DNA from: Thiotrichaceae bacterium
GTDB lineage: Bacteria; Pseudomonadota; Gammaproteobacteria; Thiotrichales; Thiotrichaceae
DNA: 6,918 bases
Reading direction: 5' to 3'
Assembly (NCBI GenBank): GCA_027030285.1
Contig: JALVFC010000529.1
Location: forward strand, 1-6,918
Below are positions 1-5,951 of the stretch, in pieces. The translations under genes were made by a program, and so were the position numbers. The first letter of the stretch is position 1. Every line of letters begins with the position of its first letter. The notes under the pieces are model-generated. The model saw only the letters and a list, made by a program, of their open reading frames with translations, ran no database searches and was not told where the DNA came from.

Positions 1-2
1 AT

Positions 3-386
3 ACAGACAGCCATTTTGAGGAGAAAGCAGCACATAAGCTGGTATACCAGTGTAACAAGGCTGACGAGGAGTATCTGGGTCATATTTTGTTTTCCTGTAG
101 TGAAATGTTGCGCAAATATGGCGATGATATTGAGTTAGTTATCACCGCTTTGGGACCCGGTTTAAACCTGCTGGGGAAAAAACCAAAACGTCCCGTTTCA
201 ACTGAGCATCAACAAAAAGCGCAGTCACTGGCTGAATATGGTGTGCGCTTCCAGGCCTGTGGCAATACCATGAAAAGCTTCAAGTGGACTAAAAAGGATT
301 TATTTGATTTTGCCGAGGTCGTGCCGATAGGTGTCGATGGCATTATGAAACTACAGGAAGAGGGCTTCTGCTATCTGAGCTGGTAA
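3..386 (+). CDS. DsrE/DsrF-like family protein, 5' end missing
   Basis: The reading frame is already open at the left edge, so this is the C-terminal 127 residues of a longer protein; a TTG at 87 is in frame but lies within conserved sequence and is unlikely to be the start. The fragment has the shape of the DsrE/F-like fold: a strand-helix unit (KLVYQCNKADEEYLGHILFS), a helix and strand (MLRKYGDDIELVITALGPG), then the signature FQACGNTM with a single conserved cysteine, and a closing segment DFAEVVPIGVDGIMKLQEEG ending in YLSW. Relatives of this group (DsrE, DsrF, TusD, YchN) form small oligomers, and some carry sulfur on the conserved cysteine. Whether this member moves sulfur is unknown; it stands alone here, without dsrEFH or tus partners in view. 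Family membership is firm, function is not. Confidence 0.85.
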   Translation, partial: TDSHFEEKAAHKLVYQCNKADEEYLGHILFSCSEMLRKYGDDIELVITALGPGLNLLGKKPKRPVSTEHQQKAQSLAEYGVRFQACGNTMKSFKWTKKDLFDFAEVVPIGVDGIMKLQEEGFCYLSW

Positions 387-389
387 GCT

Positions 390-412
390 TTTTGCAATAT
401 ATTTTGCAAGGA
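390..412. repeat. TTGCAA dyad just after the DsrE-like gene
   Basis: TTGCAA occurs at 392-397 and again at 404-409, six bases apart, inside a repeated octamer TTTTGCAA with a 12-base period. As TTGCAA is its own reverse complement, the pair can be read as a direct repeat, as an operator-like dyad, or as a weak A/U-rich hairpin with loop TATATT. No T-run follows, so it is a poor terminator. TATATT (398-403) resembles a -10 box for the next gene, but no convincing -35 box is placed in front of it. Its role is undecided. Confidence 0.35.
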
Positions 413-434
413 TACAAACGTTAGGACACAAACA

Positions 435-689
435 ATGAGCAATTTCATACTTTATTCCATCATTGGCTCAGTAGTACTAACCATTATCCTCAATCTGCTG
501 CCACTACTCTTTCCCAATGCAGCAAGCAAGCTGCAAAAGAAGCTTGAGGAAAATGCCCGGCGTGCCATTGAGCAACACGAAGATGGCAGCCAGCCACGTG
601 TAACGGTCTTTTTTCCCTGGAAAGCCATGTTGATTGGTTCCATTATTTTGACCATACTGGTCAATCTTATCGGCATGTTAGCACGATAG
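435..689 (+). CDS. small protein with two membrane segments, function unknown
   Basis: I do not recognise this 84-residue protein. It has a hydrophobic segment at about residues 4-26 (IIGSVVLTIILNLLPLLF), a charged middle of about 35 residues rich in Lys, Arg and Glu (KLQKKLEENARRAIEQHEDG), and a second hydrophobic segment at about 63-82 (AMLIGSIILTILVNLIGML). By the positive-inside rule the charged loop should face the cytoplasm with both ends in the periplasm. The ATG start is supported by TTAGGA at 421-426, eight bases upstream. It is real rather than a shadow because of this ribosome site, its fit between two genes on the same strand, and its clear membrane pattern. It lies 48 bases after the DsrE-like gene and 23 bases before thpR, so it may share a transcript with either. 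No catalytic motif is visible. Confidence 0.7.
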   Translation: MSNFILYSIIGSVVLTIILNLLPLLFPNAASKLQKKLEENARRAIEQHEDGSQPRVTVFFPWKAMLIGSIILTILVNLIGMLAR

Positions 690-712
690 TTATCGAGTAC
701 CCGTGACCCAGG

Positions 713-1240
713 ATGAAAAAGCTATTCTTTGCAATCTACCCGGACACAACCACCCGTAAGCAGCTTGTTGAACTGGCGATGCCTCTGGCAGTCAGCGGAA
801 AAGCAACAACCCCGCAAAATATTCACCTCACACTTGCCTTTATTGGCATGGCTGATACGCGCTATCAAGAATGTCTGATCAACAAAGCCAGCAGGCTTTC
901 TAGTTGCCCGCCCTTTACATTGACAATCGATCAGTTCGGATACTTCAGCAAAGCACATATCCTCTGGCTGGGCAGCCATCAGCCTGCAGAAGAATTACTA
1001 AAGCTGCAAAGTGACCTGGTATCCATTATTCAGCCTTGTGGTTTTACACCAGAACCGCGCCCTTTTGCACCTCACATCACCGTCGCCCGCAAGTTTCACG
1101 GACAGGTTTCCATGCAGCTTGAAAAGACTATTGAAATCAATATAGACAGCTTTAGTTTAATGGAGTCTGTCAGTGATCATTCAGGCGTGCATTATCTGGA
1201 GTTGCAGCGCTTCGGATTTACCATGCGCTGGAATTGCTGA
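713..1240 (+). CDS. thpR: RNA 2',3'-cyclic phosphodiesterase (2H family)
   Basis: This 175-residue protein belongs to the 2H phosphoesterase family once called 2'-5' RNA ligase (LigT). Members open 2',3'-cyclic phosphate ends of RNA to 2'-phosphates and can reversibly join tRNA halves through a 2'-5' bond. Both HxTx catalytic motifs are present: HLTL at residues 38-41, within the conserved block NIHLTLAFIG, and HITV at 121-124, within RPFAPHITVAR. The N-terminal strand MKKLFFAIYP and the length match full-length bacterial ThpR. The ATG at 713 has no clear Shine-Dalgarno at normal spacing, since the AGG upstream abuts the start codon; its position 23 bases after the previous stop allows reinitiation by ribosomes arriving from the upstream gene. 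The gene is followed by the RNase D gene, another enzyme of RNA 3' ends. Confidence 0.93.
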   Translation: MKKLFFAIYPDTTTRKQLVELAMPLAVSGKATTPQNIHLTLAFIGMADTRYQECLINKASRLSSCPPFTLTIDQFGYFSKAHILWLGSHQPAEELLKLQSDLVSIIQPCGFTPEPRPFAPHITVARKFHGQVSMQLEKTIEINIDSFSLMESVSDHSGVHYLELQRFGFTMRWNC

Positions 1241-1262
1241 TTCACTCAGCTATTGCACAGTC

Positions 1263-1288
1263 GCTCATTATCTGAAAGGATACTGAGC
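1263..1288 (+). promoter_or_regulatory. hairpin in the leader of the RNase D gene
   Basis: GCTCA (1263-1267) and TATC (1269-1272) pair with GATA (1279-1282) and TGAGC (1284-1288), giving nine base pairs with one T-C mismatch around a six-base loop TGAAAG. The stem ends 23 bases before the GTG start of rnd and is followed by CAGTTATTT, which is too short on T to be a good intrinsic terminator. It may shape translation or stability of the rnd message. It is seen directly as an inverted repeat; the role is inferred. Confidence 0.45.
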
Positions 1289-1311
1289 AGTTATTTCAAC
1301 CGGATGATCGC

Positions 1312-2454
1312 GTGTACGACTATATTGATACTCAGGAAAAACTGGAACAGTTTGTGGATACCATTAGCCACTACGACTGGATTGCTATTGATACCGAGTT
1401 TATTCGTGAGAAAACCTATTTTTCCCGTCTCTGTTTGCTACAAATCGCTACGACAGATCATCTGGCATGTATTGACCCTCTGGCTATAGAGGATATTTCT
1501 TCACTCAAGCGTATCCTGAACAACCCCGCAATTACCAAGGTACTACACGCTGCGCATCAGGATCAGGAGATTTTTTATCACCTGTTTGGCAAGGCTCCTG
1601 CACCGATTTTTGATACCCAGCCCGCAGCTTCGGTACTTGGTGTAGGCGACCAGATCGGTTATGCCCGGCTGATTGAGGAGTTTCTGGGCGTTTCACTTGC
1701 AAAAACACAATCACGCACTGACTGGAGTCGCCGCCCCCTGTCTGACAAGCAACTGGATTATGCCATTGATGATGTGCGCTATTTGCGTGAAGCCTACCCC
1801 CTGATCAGGCAAAAACTAGAACAACAGTCACGGCTGAACTGGCTAAGCAGCGATTTCGAACGCTATTCACAGGCAGAGACCTTTGAACCAAAGCCTGATG
1901 AAATGTGGAAGCGGGTAAAAGGACACCAGCGGCTGAACCCCTTACAGCTGACGATTGTGCAGGCTCTGGCTGCCTGGCGGGAGCGCCTGGCGATAAAGAA
2001 GAATCTGCCACGTCGCTGGCTGATTTCGGATGATTTAATTCTTGATATGGCACTGCAACAACCCGACAACGAGGATGAGCTAAAGCAGTTACGTACCATC
2101 AAACCAAAGCAGCACGCGCGTTATTTTAAGGACTGGCTGAAGTGCATTCATCAGGCACAGGCTCTTCCCGAGGAGCAACGCTTGCGCCTGCCCCGATTCA
2201 CCAGACCCGATAGCAAACAGGCTTTGCTGATTGATTTGCTTATGCTGGCAATCCGTATGCAGGCCGAAGCTCATCAAATTTCTGCTTCATTGATAGCCAG
2301 TCGTAAAAAAATAGAAAAGCTGGTGCTCTCTGGGGAAACCCAGTTGCCGAATGACTGGCGTGGTGCGATGGTGAATCCACTCATTGCGGATATTCTGGCG
2401 GGTGACGCCTGTTTTTGTGTGACTGATGGCGCCAGAGTGGTCATCAGCCGGTAG
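1312..2454 (+). CDS. rnd: ribonuclease D
   Basis: RNase D is a 3'-to-5' exoribonuclease that trims the 3' ends of tRNA precursors and other small RNAs. The 380-residue length matches the family. The N-terminal DEDDy exonuclease domain (about 1-190) shows motif I DTEF (Asp27, Glu29), motif II HAAHQDQEIF (Asp84) and motif III YAIDD (Tyr150, Asp154). A first HRDC domain follows at about 207-285 (starting LNPLQLTIVQALAAWRE), and a second HRDC-like helical region fills about 300-375. The start is GTG: the frame opens only at 1276 after a stop, and no other ATG, GTG or TTG lies between that stop and 1312. The only ribosome-site candidate is a weak GGAT at 1302-1305, so translation may be poor or depend on the upstream hairpin. 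It follows thpR by 71 bases. Confidence 0.96.
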   Translation: MYDYIDTQEKLEQFVDTISHYDWIAIDTEFIREKTYFSRLCLLQIATTDHLACIDPLAIEDISSLKRILNNPAITKVLHAAHQDQEIFYHLFGKAPAPIFDTQPAASVLGVGDQIGYARLIEEFLGVSLAKTQSRTDWSRRPLSDKQLDYAIDDVRYLREAYPLIRQKLEQQSRLNWLSSDFERYSQAETFEPKPDEMWKRVKGHQRLNPLQLTIVQALAAWRERLAIKKNLPRRWLISDDLILDMALQQPDNEDELKQLRTIKPKQHARYFKDWLKCIHQAQALPEEQRLRLPRFTRPDSKQALLIDLLMLAIRMQAEAHQISASLIASRKKIEKLVLSGETQLPNDWRGAMVNPLIADILAGDACFCVTDGARVVISR

Positions 2455-2481
2455 TTTCAACTGCCCATCCCGTGTTATTAT
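2455..2481 (+). promoter_or_regulatory. possible promoter for the his-tat gene run
   Basis: TATTAT at 2476-2481 matches five of six bases of the sigma-70 -10 box. The best -35 candidate, TTTCAA at 2455-2460, matches only three of six and gives a short 15-base spacer. This is the only AT-rich stretch in the 51-base gap between rnd and hisB. The call is tentative; the his genes could equally be read through from rnd. Confidence 0.25.
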
Positions 2482-2499
2482 ACCTGCCCCAAAGCGACT

Positions 2500-2505
2500 G
2501 AGAAG
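2500..2505 (+). promoter_or_regulatory. ribosome binding site that bears on the hisB start
   Basis: GAGAAG touches the first ATG (2506) with no gap, but lies six bases before a second in-frame ATG at 2512. Normal spacing therefore favours the second ATG, which shortens HisB by two residues without affecting any conserved part. Confidence 0.5.
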
Positions 2506-3108
2506 ATGACAATGGTTACCGAACGCTCCGCCACGGTTGAACGTGACACGATGGAAACCCAGATACGTGTGCGCATTGACCTGGACGGCTCTGGCATTTC
2601 ACGCTTTAAGATAGGCGTGCCTTTTCTGGAACATATGCTGGATCAGGTGGCGCGTCACGGCATGATTGATATTGATATTGATGCCACGGGTGATAATCAT
2701 ATTGATGATCATCACACCGTTGAGGATGTCGGTATCACGCTAGGCATGGCGTTTGCCAAAGCGATTGGTGACAAAAAGGGGCTAACCCGTTATGGACACG
2801 CTTACGTTCCCCTGGATGAGGCGCTGTCGCGGGTGGTTATTGATTTCTCTGGCAGACCCGGACTCTACAATCGGGTGGAATATCCACGCCATCATGTTGG
2901 TGATTTCGATACCGAGTTATTTCATGAATTTTTTCAAGGCTTTGTTAACCATGCACATGTTACCCTGCATATTGATTGTCTTGAAGGCAGAAATACACAC
3001 CATATCGCCGAAACCGTATTCAAAGCCTTTGGACGTGCTTTGCGCATGGCGGTTTCCCTGGATGAGCGCATGCAGGATTTCATTCCTTCTACCAAAGGCT
3101 CCCTCTGA
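2506..3108 (+). CDS. hisB: imidazoleglycerol-phosphate dehydratase
   Basis: HisB converts imidazole glycerol phosphate to imidazole acetol phosphate. At 200 residues it is the monofunctional enzyme, without the histidinol-phosphatase domain fused to it in enteric bacteria. The two halves of the repeated fold are visible. The first holds FLEHMLDQ (40-47) and the metal-binding DHHTVEDVG (68-76). The second holds SGRPGL (115-120), VNHAHVTLH (147-155) and THHIAE (164-169), and the protein ends with the conserved PSTKGSL. The His and Glu residues of these blocks bind the two manganese ions of the active site. The start could be ATG 2506 or ATG 2512; Shine-Dalgarno spacing favours 2512. Nine bases separate its stop from hisH. 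Three tandem ATTGAT units at 2665-2682 encode part of the Asp-Ile stretch before the metal motif. Confidence 0.97.
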   Translation: MTMVTERSATVERDTMETQIRVRIDLDGSGISRFKIGVPFLEHMLDQVARHGMIDIDIDATGDNHIDDHHTVEDVGITLGMAFAKAIGDKKGLTRYGHAYVPLDEALSRVVIDFSGRPGLYNRVEYPRHHVGDFDTELFHEFFQGFVNHAHVTLHIDCLEGRNTHHIAETVFKAFGRALRMAVSLDERMQDFIPSTKGSL

Positions 3109-3117
3109 GTACGCACT

Positions 3118-3777
3118 ATGTCATTGATTGCAATTATTGATTACGGCATGGGAAACCTGCGTTCGGTTTCTCAGGCACTACACCATGTTGCCCCTGATGC
3201 GACCATTGAAGTGACCTCTGACCGGCAGAGCATTCTAAACGCCGAGCGTGTGGTGTTTCCCGGTCAGGGTGCAGCACGTGACTGCATGCGCGCACTGCAA
3301 CAGCATGAATTAATCGATGTGGTACTGGAGGCTGCCCGTAGCAAACCCTTTCTGGGGATTTGTATGGGCATGCAGGTACTTATGGAACACAGCGAGGAAA
3401 ATGACGGGGTAGACTGCCTGGGGATATATGCGGGCGGTGTTCATCAGTTCGCCAATGTCATCCAGCAGAATGAAAATGCCACGCCTTCGACAGAGCGCCT
3501 GAAAATTCCACAGATGGGCTGGAACCAGATTGTGTACAAGACGGATCACCCGCTGTGGCAGGGTATTCCCTCCGGCTCACGCTTTTATTTTGTTCATAGC
3601 TATTATGTGCAACCCGATGATGACAGCCTGATCACGGGTGAGACTGAATATGGGATTGCCTACGCTTCGGCGATTGCCCGTGATAATGTGTTTGCAATTC
3701 AGGCTCATCCTGAGAAAAGTGCGGACGATGGACTGCAACTTTTGAAAAACTTTACCACCTGGAATGGAATGTTGTAA
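3118..3777 (+). CDS. hisH: imidazole glycerol phosphate synthase, glutaminase subunit
   Basis: HisH hydrolyses glutamine and passes ammonia to its partner HisF. The class I amidotransferase triad is intact: Cys82 in GICMGMQ, and His197 and Glu199 in QAHPEKS. The glycine-rich loop near the active site reads PGQGAARDCM (48-57), the form usual in beta- and gammaproteobacteria. At 219 residues it is longer than E. coli HisH (196); much of the excess is a polar, Gln/Asn-rich insertion at about 112-128 (starting ANVIQQNENATP), just before the conserved IPQMGWN block. The stop TAA and the hisA start share one base (TAATG), which suggests coupled translation. No strong Shine-Dalgarno precedes its ATG, only nine bases from the hisB stop, so coupling to hisB is likely too. 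Confidence 0.97.
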   Translation: MSLIAIIDYGMGNLRSVSQALHHVAPDATIEVTSDRQSILNAERVVFPGQGAARDCMRALQQHELIDVVLEAARSKPFLGICMGMQVLMEHSEENDGVDCLGIYAGGVHQFANVIQQNENATPSTERLKIPQMGWNQIVYKTDHPLWQGIPSGSRFYFVHSYYVQPDDDSLITGETEYGIAYASAIARDNVFAIQAHPEKSADDGLQLLKNFTTWNGML

Positions 3778-4517
3778 TGCTTTTTATACCTGCAATTGAT
3801 TTAAAAGACGGTAAATGTGTGCGCCTCAGGCAAGGTCGCATGGAAGAGACTACGGTATTTTCTGATAGCCCGGTCGATATGGCACAGCAATGGGTGGACG
3901 AGGGCGCGCGACGCTTGCATCTGGTGGATTTAAATGGCGCATTTGCCGGTGAACCCGTCAATGGTGCTGTGATTGAAGCGATTGCGGGCAAGTTTCCTGA
4001 TATTCCGGTGCAAATTGGAGGTGGTATTCGGGAGATTGCCACCGTAGAAGCCTACCTTGATGCAGGTGTTGAATACTGCATTATCGGCACCAAAGCGGTT
4101 GAGGAACCTACCTTTATCACTGAGCTATGTAAACTGTTTCCTGAGCATATTATTGTCGGCATTGATGCCAAAGACGGCATGGTCGCCACAGAGGGTTGGG
4201 CTGAAGTATCCAGTGTCTCTGCGACTGATCTTGCCAAACAGTTTGAACAGCAGGGCGTGAGTGCGATTGTGTATACCGATATTGCCCGTGATGGCATGAT
4301 GCAGGGTTTGAATCTGGATGCTACTGTAGAGCTTGCCGAGAACATTTCCATCCCGGTGATTGCCTCGGGCGGCATGACCAATATGCAGGATGTTGAGGCG
4401 GTGTGTGCCAAAGAGTCCAGCGGTATTATGGGAGCCATTCTGGGGCGTTCCATCTACGAAGGTACAATCGATCTGGCAACAGCCCAGCGCTATGCCGATA
4501 ATCTGGGAGCAGCTTAG
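3777..4517 (+). CDS. hisA: ProFAR isomerase (phosphoribosylformimino-AICAR-P isomerase)
   Basis: HisA performs an Amadori rearrangement of ProFAR to PRFAR, the substrate of HisH-HisF. The 246-residue length fits a complete (beta/alpha)8 barrel. The general base Asp8 lies in FIPAIDLKDG and the general acid Asp130 in VGIDAKDG, the same paired aspartates in the two half-barrels that mark HisA and HisF. Phosphate-binding glycine loops appear as QIGGGIR (79-85) and IASGGM (195-200). TDIARDGM (168-175) is the typical HisA strand 6 signature. The ATG overlaps the hisH stop by one base, so no separate ribosome site is needed. It precedes hisF with two bases between, and is its distant paralogue: both carry the same 14-base string CCGGTGATTGCCTC at the second glycine loop. 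Confidence 0.97.
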   Translation: MLFIPAIDLKDGKCVRLRQGRMEETTVFSDSPVDMAQQWVDEGARRLHLVDLNGAFAGEPVNGAVIEAIAGKFPDIPVQIGGGIREIATVEAYLDAGVEYCIIGTKAVEEPTFITELCKLFPEHIIVGIDAKDGMVATEGWAEVSSVSATDLAKQFEQQGVSAIVYTDIARDGMMQGLNLDATVELAENISIPVIASGGMTNMQDVEAVCAKESSGIMGAILGRSIYEGTIDLATAQRYADNLGAA

Positions 4518-4519
4518 TT

Positions 4520-5293
4520 ATGGCACTGGCAAAGCGCATTATTCCCTGCCTGGATGTGGATAACGGACGTGTCGTCAAGGGTGTTAATTTTGTCGATATT
4601 CGTGATGCTGGCGATCCGGTGGAAATTGCAGCTCGCTATAACCGCGAGGGCGCTGATGAGATTACCTTTCTAGACATTACGGCCAGTTCGGATAATCGTG
4701 AAACCATCTATCATGTGATTGAAGATGTCGCTTCGCAGGTATTTATCCCGTTAACCGTTGGTGGTGGTGTGCGCAAGGTTGAAGATGTGCGCAATATGCT
4801 AAATGCGGGTGCTGACAAGGTGGCGATTAATACTGCGGCAGTGTTTAATCCTGAGCTGGTCAAGGAAGCCAGCGAGTTTTTTGGCTCACAGTGTATTGTG
4901 GTCGCCATTGATGCAAAGCAAGTCAGTGCAGAGGGAGAGCCTTTAAAATGGAATATCTTTACGCACGGCGGTCGCAAGGATGCCGGTATAGATGCGGTGG
5001 AATGGGCGCAGAAAATGGCAGATTATGGCGCGGGTGAATTACTCGTCACCAGTATGGATCGTGATGGCACCAAAAGAGGTTTTAATTTGCCACTCACCAA
5101 AGCCATCACCGATGCGGTGAATATTCCGGTGATTGCCTCCGGTGGTGTGGGCAATTTACAGCATCTGGCAGATGGTGTGCTCAAGGGTGGTGCTGATGCT
5201 GTGCTGGCTGCCAGCATTTTTCACTTTGCTGAATATACCGTGGGTGAAGCAAAAGCCTATATGGCAGAACAAGGCATTGAGATGCGTATTTAA
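4520..5293 (+). CDS. hisF: imidazole glycerol phosphate synthase, cyclase subunit
   Basis: HisF joins ammonia from HisH to PRFAR and splits it into imidazole glycerol phosphate and AICAR, the latter returning to purine synthesis. The 257-residue barrel is complete. Catalytic Asp12 is in IPCLDVDNGRVVKG and Asp131 in VAIDAKQ. Residues matching the ammonia gate known from the Thermotoga enzyme are all present: Arg6, Glu47 (GADEITFLD), Lys100 (GADKVAIN) and Glu173 (GAGELLVTS). Phosphate loops read VGGGVRK (80-86) and IASGGVGN (205-212). The ATG follows the hisA stop by two bases and has GGGAG at 4505-4509, ten bases upstream, inside the end of hisA. What follows is unusual: hisE, not hisI, comes next after only 30 bases. 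Confidence 0.98.
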   Translation: MALAKRIIPCLDVDNGRVVKGVNFVDIRDAGDPVEIAARYNREGADEITFLDITASSDNRETIYHVIEDVASQVFIPLTVGGGVRKVEDVRNMLNAGADKVAINTAAVFNPELVKEASEFFGSQCIVVAIDAKQVSAEGEPLKWNIFTHGGRKDAGIDAVEWAQKMADYGAGELLVTSMDRDGTKRGFNLPLTKAITDAVNIPVIASGGVGNLQHLADGVLKGGADAVLAASIFHFAEYTVGEAKAYMAEQGIEMRI

Positions 5294-5323
5294 GCCCACA
5301 TCCTCTGATCAGGCAGACCACTT

Positions 5324-5650
5324 ATGAATAACGAAAACATCCTCTCGCTGGTAGCAGATGTGCTAGAGTCGCGCAAAGGTGCGGAACCAGACAGCTCTTA
5401 TGTTGCCAAACTGTATGATAAGGGGCTTGATACTATCCTTAAGAAGATAGGCGAGGAAGCCACCGAGACAGTCATGGCAGCCAAAGATGGTGACAAGCAG
5501 CATATCATCTATGAAGTGGCTGATTTATGGTTTCATACGCTGGTTTTGCTGGCAGATCAGGAGTTGCACCCTGATGCAGTGCTCAGCGAGCTGGAACGCC
5601 GCTTTGGTACATCCGGTCTGGTTGAGAAAGCCAGCCGAAGTGGTAAATAA
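5324..5650 (+). CDS. hisE: phosphoribosyl-ATP pyrophosphatase, monofunctional
   Basis: HisE cleaves pyrophosphate from phosphoribosyl-ATP, the second step of histidine synthesis. The 108 residues cover only the all-helical MazG-like domain. The metal-binding acids are visible in KKIGEEATETVMAAK (Glu44, Glu45, Glu48) and YEVADLWFH (Glu64, Asp67). The C-terminal helix LERRFGTSGLVEKASR is typical. None of the zinc-ligand cysteines of the HisI cyclohydrolase domain occurs, so it is not the HisIE fusion of enteric bacteria. The ATG at 5324 has only a weak AGGCAG upstream. It sits 30 bases after hisF, where hisI would be expected, and 27 bases before tatA with no hairpin-plus-T-run between, so it probably shares a transcript with the tat genes. 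Confidence 0.96.
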   Translation: MNNENILSLVADVLESRKGAEPDSSYVAKLYDKGLDTILKKIGEEATETVMAAKDGDKQHIIYEVADLWFHTLVLLADQELHPDAVLSELERRFGTSGLVEKASRSGK

Positions 5651-5663
5651 ATATTTTGATTAC

Positions 5664-5670
5664 AAAGGAG
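5664..5670 (+). promoter_or_regulatory. strong ribosome binding site of tatA
   Basis: AAAGGAG ends seven bases before the tatA ATG at 5678. It is the strongest Shine-Dalgarno in the window and contrasts with the weak or absent sites at tatB and tatC, which fits the known excess of TatA over TatB and TatC in Tat systems. Confidence 0.75.
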
Positions 5671-5677
5671 TTACATC

Positions 5678-5917
5678 ATGGGATTTAGCGGAATAAGCCC
5701 CTGGTCACTATTATTAATACTGGTTATTGTACTGGTTATTTTTGGCACCAAACGACTACGCAATGCGGGTGGTGACTTGGGTAGCGCCATTAAAAACTTT
5801 AAAAAAGCCATGTCAGATGCTGGCAATGAAGCTGAAAACGAAGCCCCCAGGGTTTCCAGACAGGACAGCAATGTCATCGACAGCGAAGCAAAAAGCAAAT
5901 CAGAAGATAAAGTTTAA
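5678..5917 (+). CDS. tatA: Sec-independent translocase subunit TatA
   Basis: TatA is the abundant inner-membrane subunit that gathers around TatBC to let folded twin-arginine proteins cross. The 79 residues show the usual order: a short periplasmic N-terminus, one membrane helix at about 9-22 (starting WSLLLILVIVLVIF), the Phe22-Gly23 hinge in FGTKRLRN, an amphipathic helix at about 25-45 ending in FKKAMSDAG, and a polar, charged, probably unstructured tail. Conserved Phe41 in the amphipathic helix is present. At the helix position where E. coli TatA has polar Gln8, this protein has Ser10, a variation that keeps some polarity. It follows hisE by 27 bases and has its own strong ribosome site. 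FGTKRLR, rather than the GPERLP of TatB, separates it from TatB. Confidence 0.96.
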   Translation: MGFSGISPWSLLLILVIVLVIFGTKRLRNAGGDLGSAIKNFKKAMSDAGNEAENEAPRVSRQDSNVIDSEAKSKSEDKV

Positions 5918-5951
5918 GCTGAGCATCTGATTACTTCTGGTCTGTTAGTCT

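Noticed and set aside
1253..1489. A 78-codon + strand frame spanning the leader and start of rnd.
   Set aside because: It is out of frame with the well-supported RNase D sequence from 1312 onward and has no domain; a tiny leader peptide here is possible but nothing supports it.
2450..2465. Short hairpin GGTAG/CTGCC across the rnd stop codon, considered as a terminator.
   Set aside because: The stem is five pairs with one wobble and no T-run follows it, so it does not meet the form of an intrinsic terminator.
2665..2682. Three tandem ATTGAT units, considered as a microsatellite or phase-variable tract.
   Set aside because: The units are six bases, so gain or loss would stay in frame, and they encode an Asp/Ile stretch normal for HisB ahead of the metal motif.
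2792..3127. A 111-codon + strand frame overlapping hisB and running past its end.
   Set aside because: It is a frame-shifted reading of hisB. HisB itself is complete to its PSTKGSL end, and the alternative product has no recognisable pattern.
4052..4453. A 133-codon open frame on the - strand.
   Set aside because: It lies wholly inside hisA, whose catalytic motifs are intact; the antisense product is rich in Ser, Thr and Pro with no recognisable domain, as expected of a shadow frame.
3777..5293. Similarity between hisA and hisF, including a shared 14-base string, considered as a recent duplication or recombination site.
   Set aside because: HisA and HisF are ancient barrel paralogues and the shared string encodes the conserved phosphate loop PVIASGG; the rest of the two genes has diverged widely.
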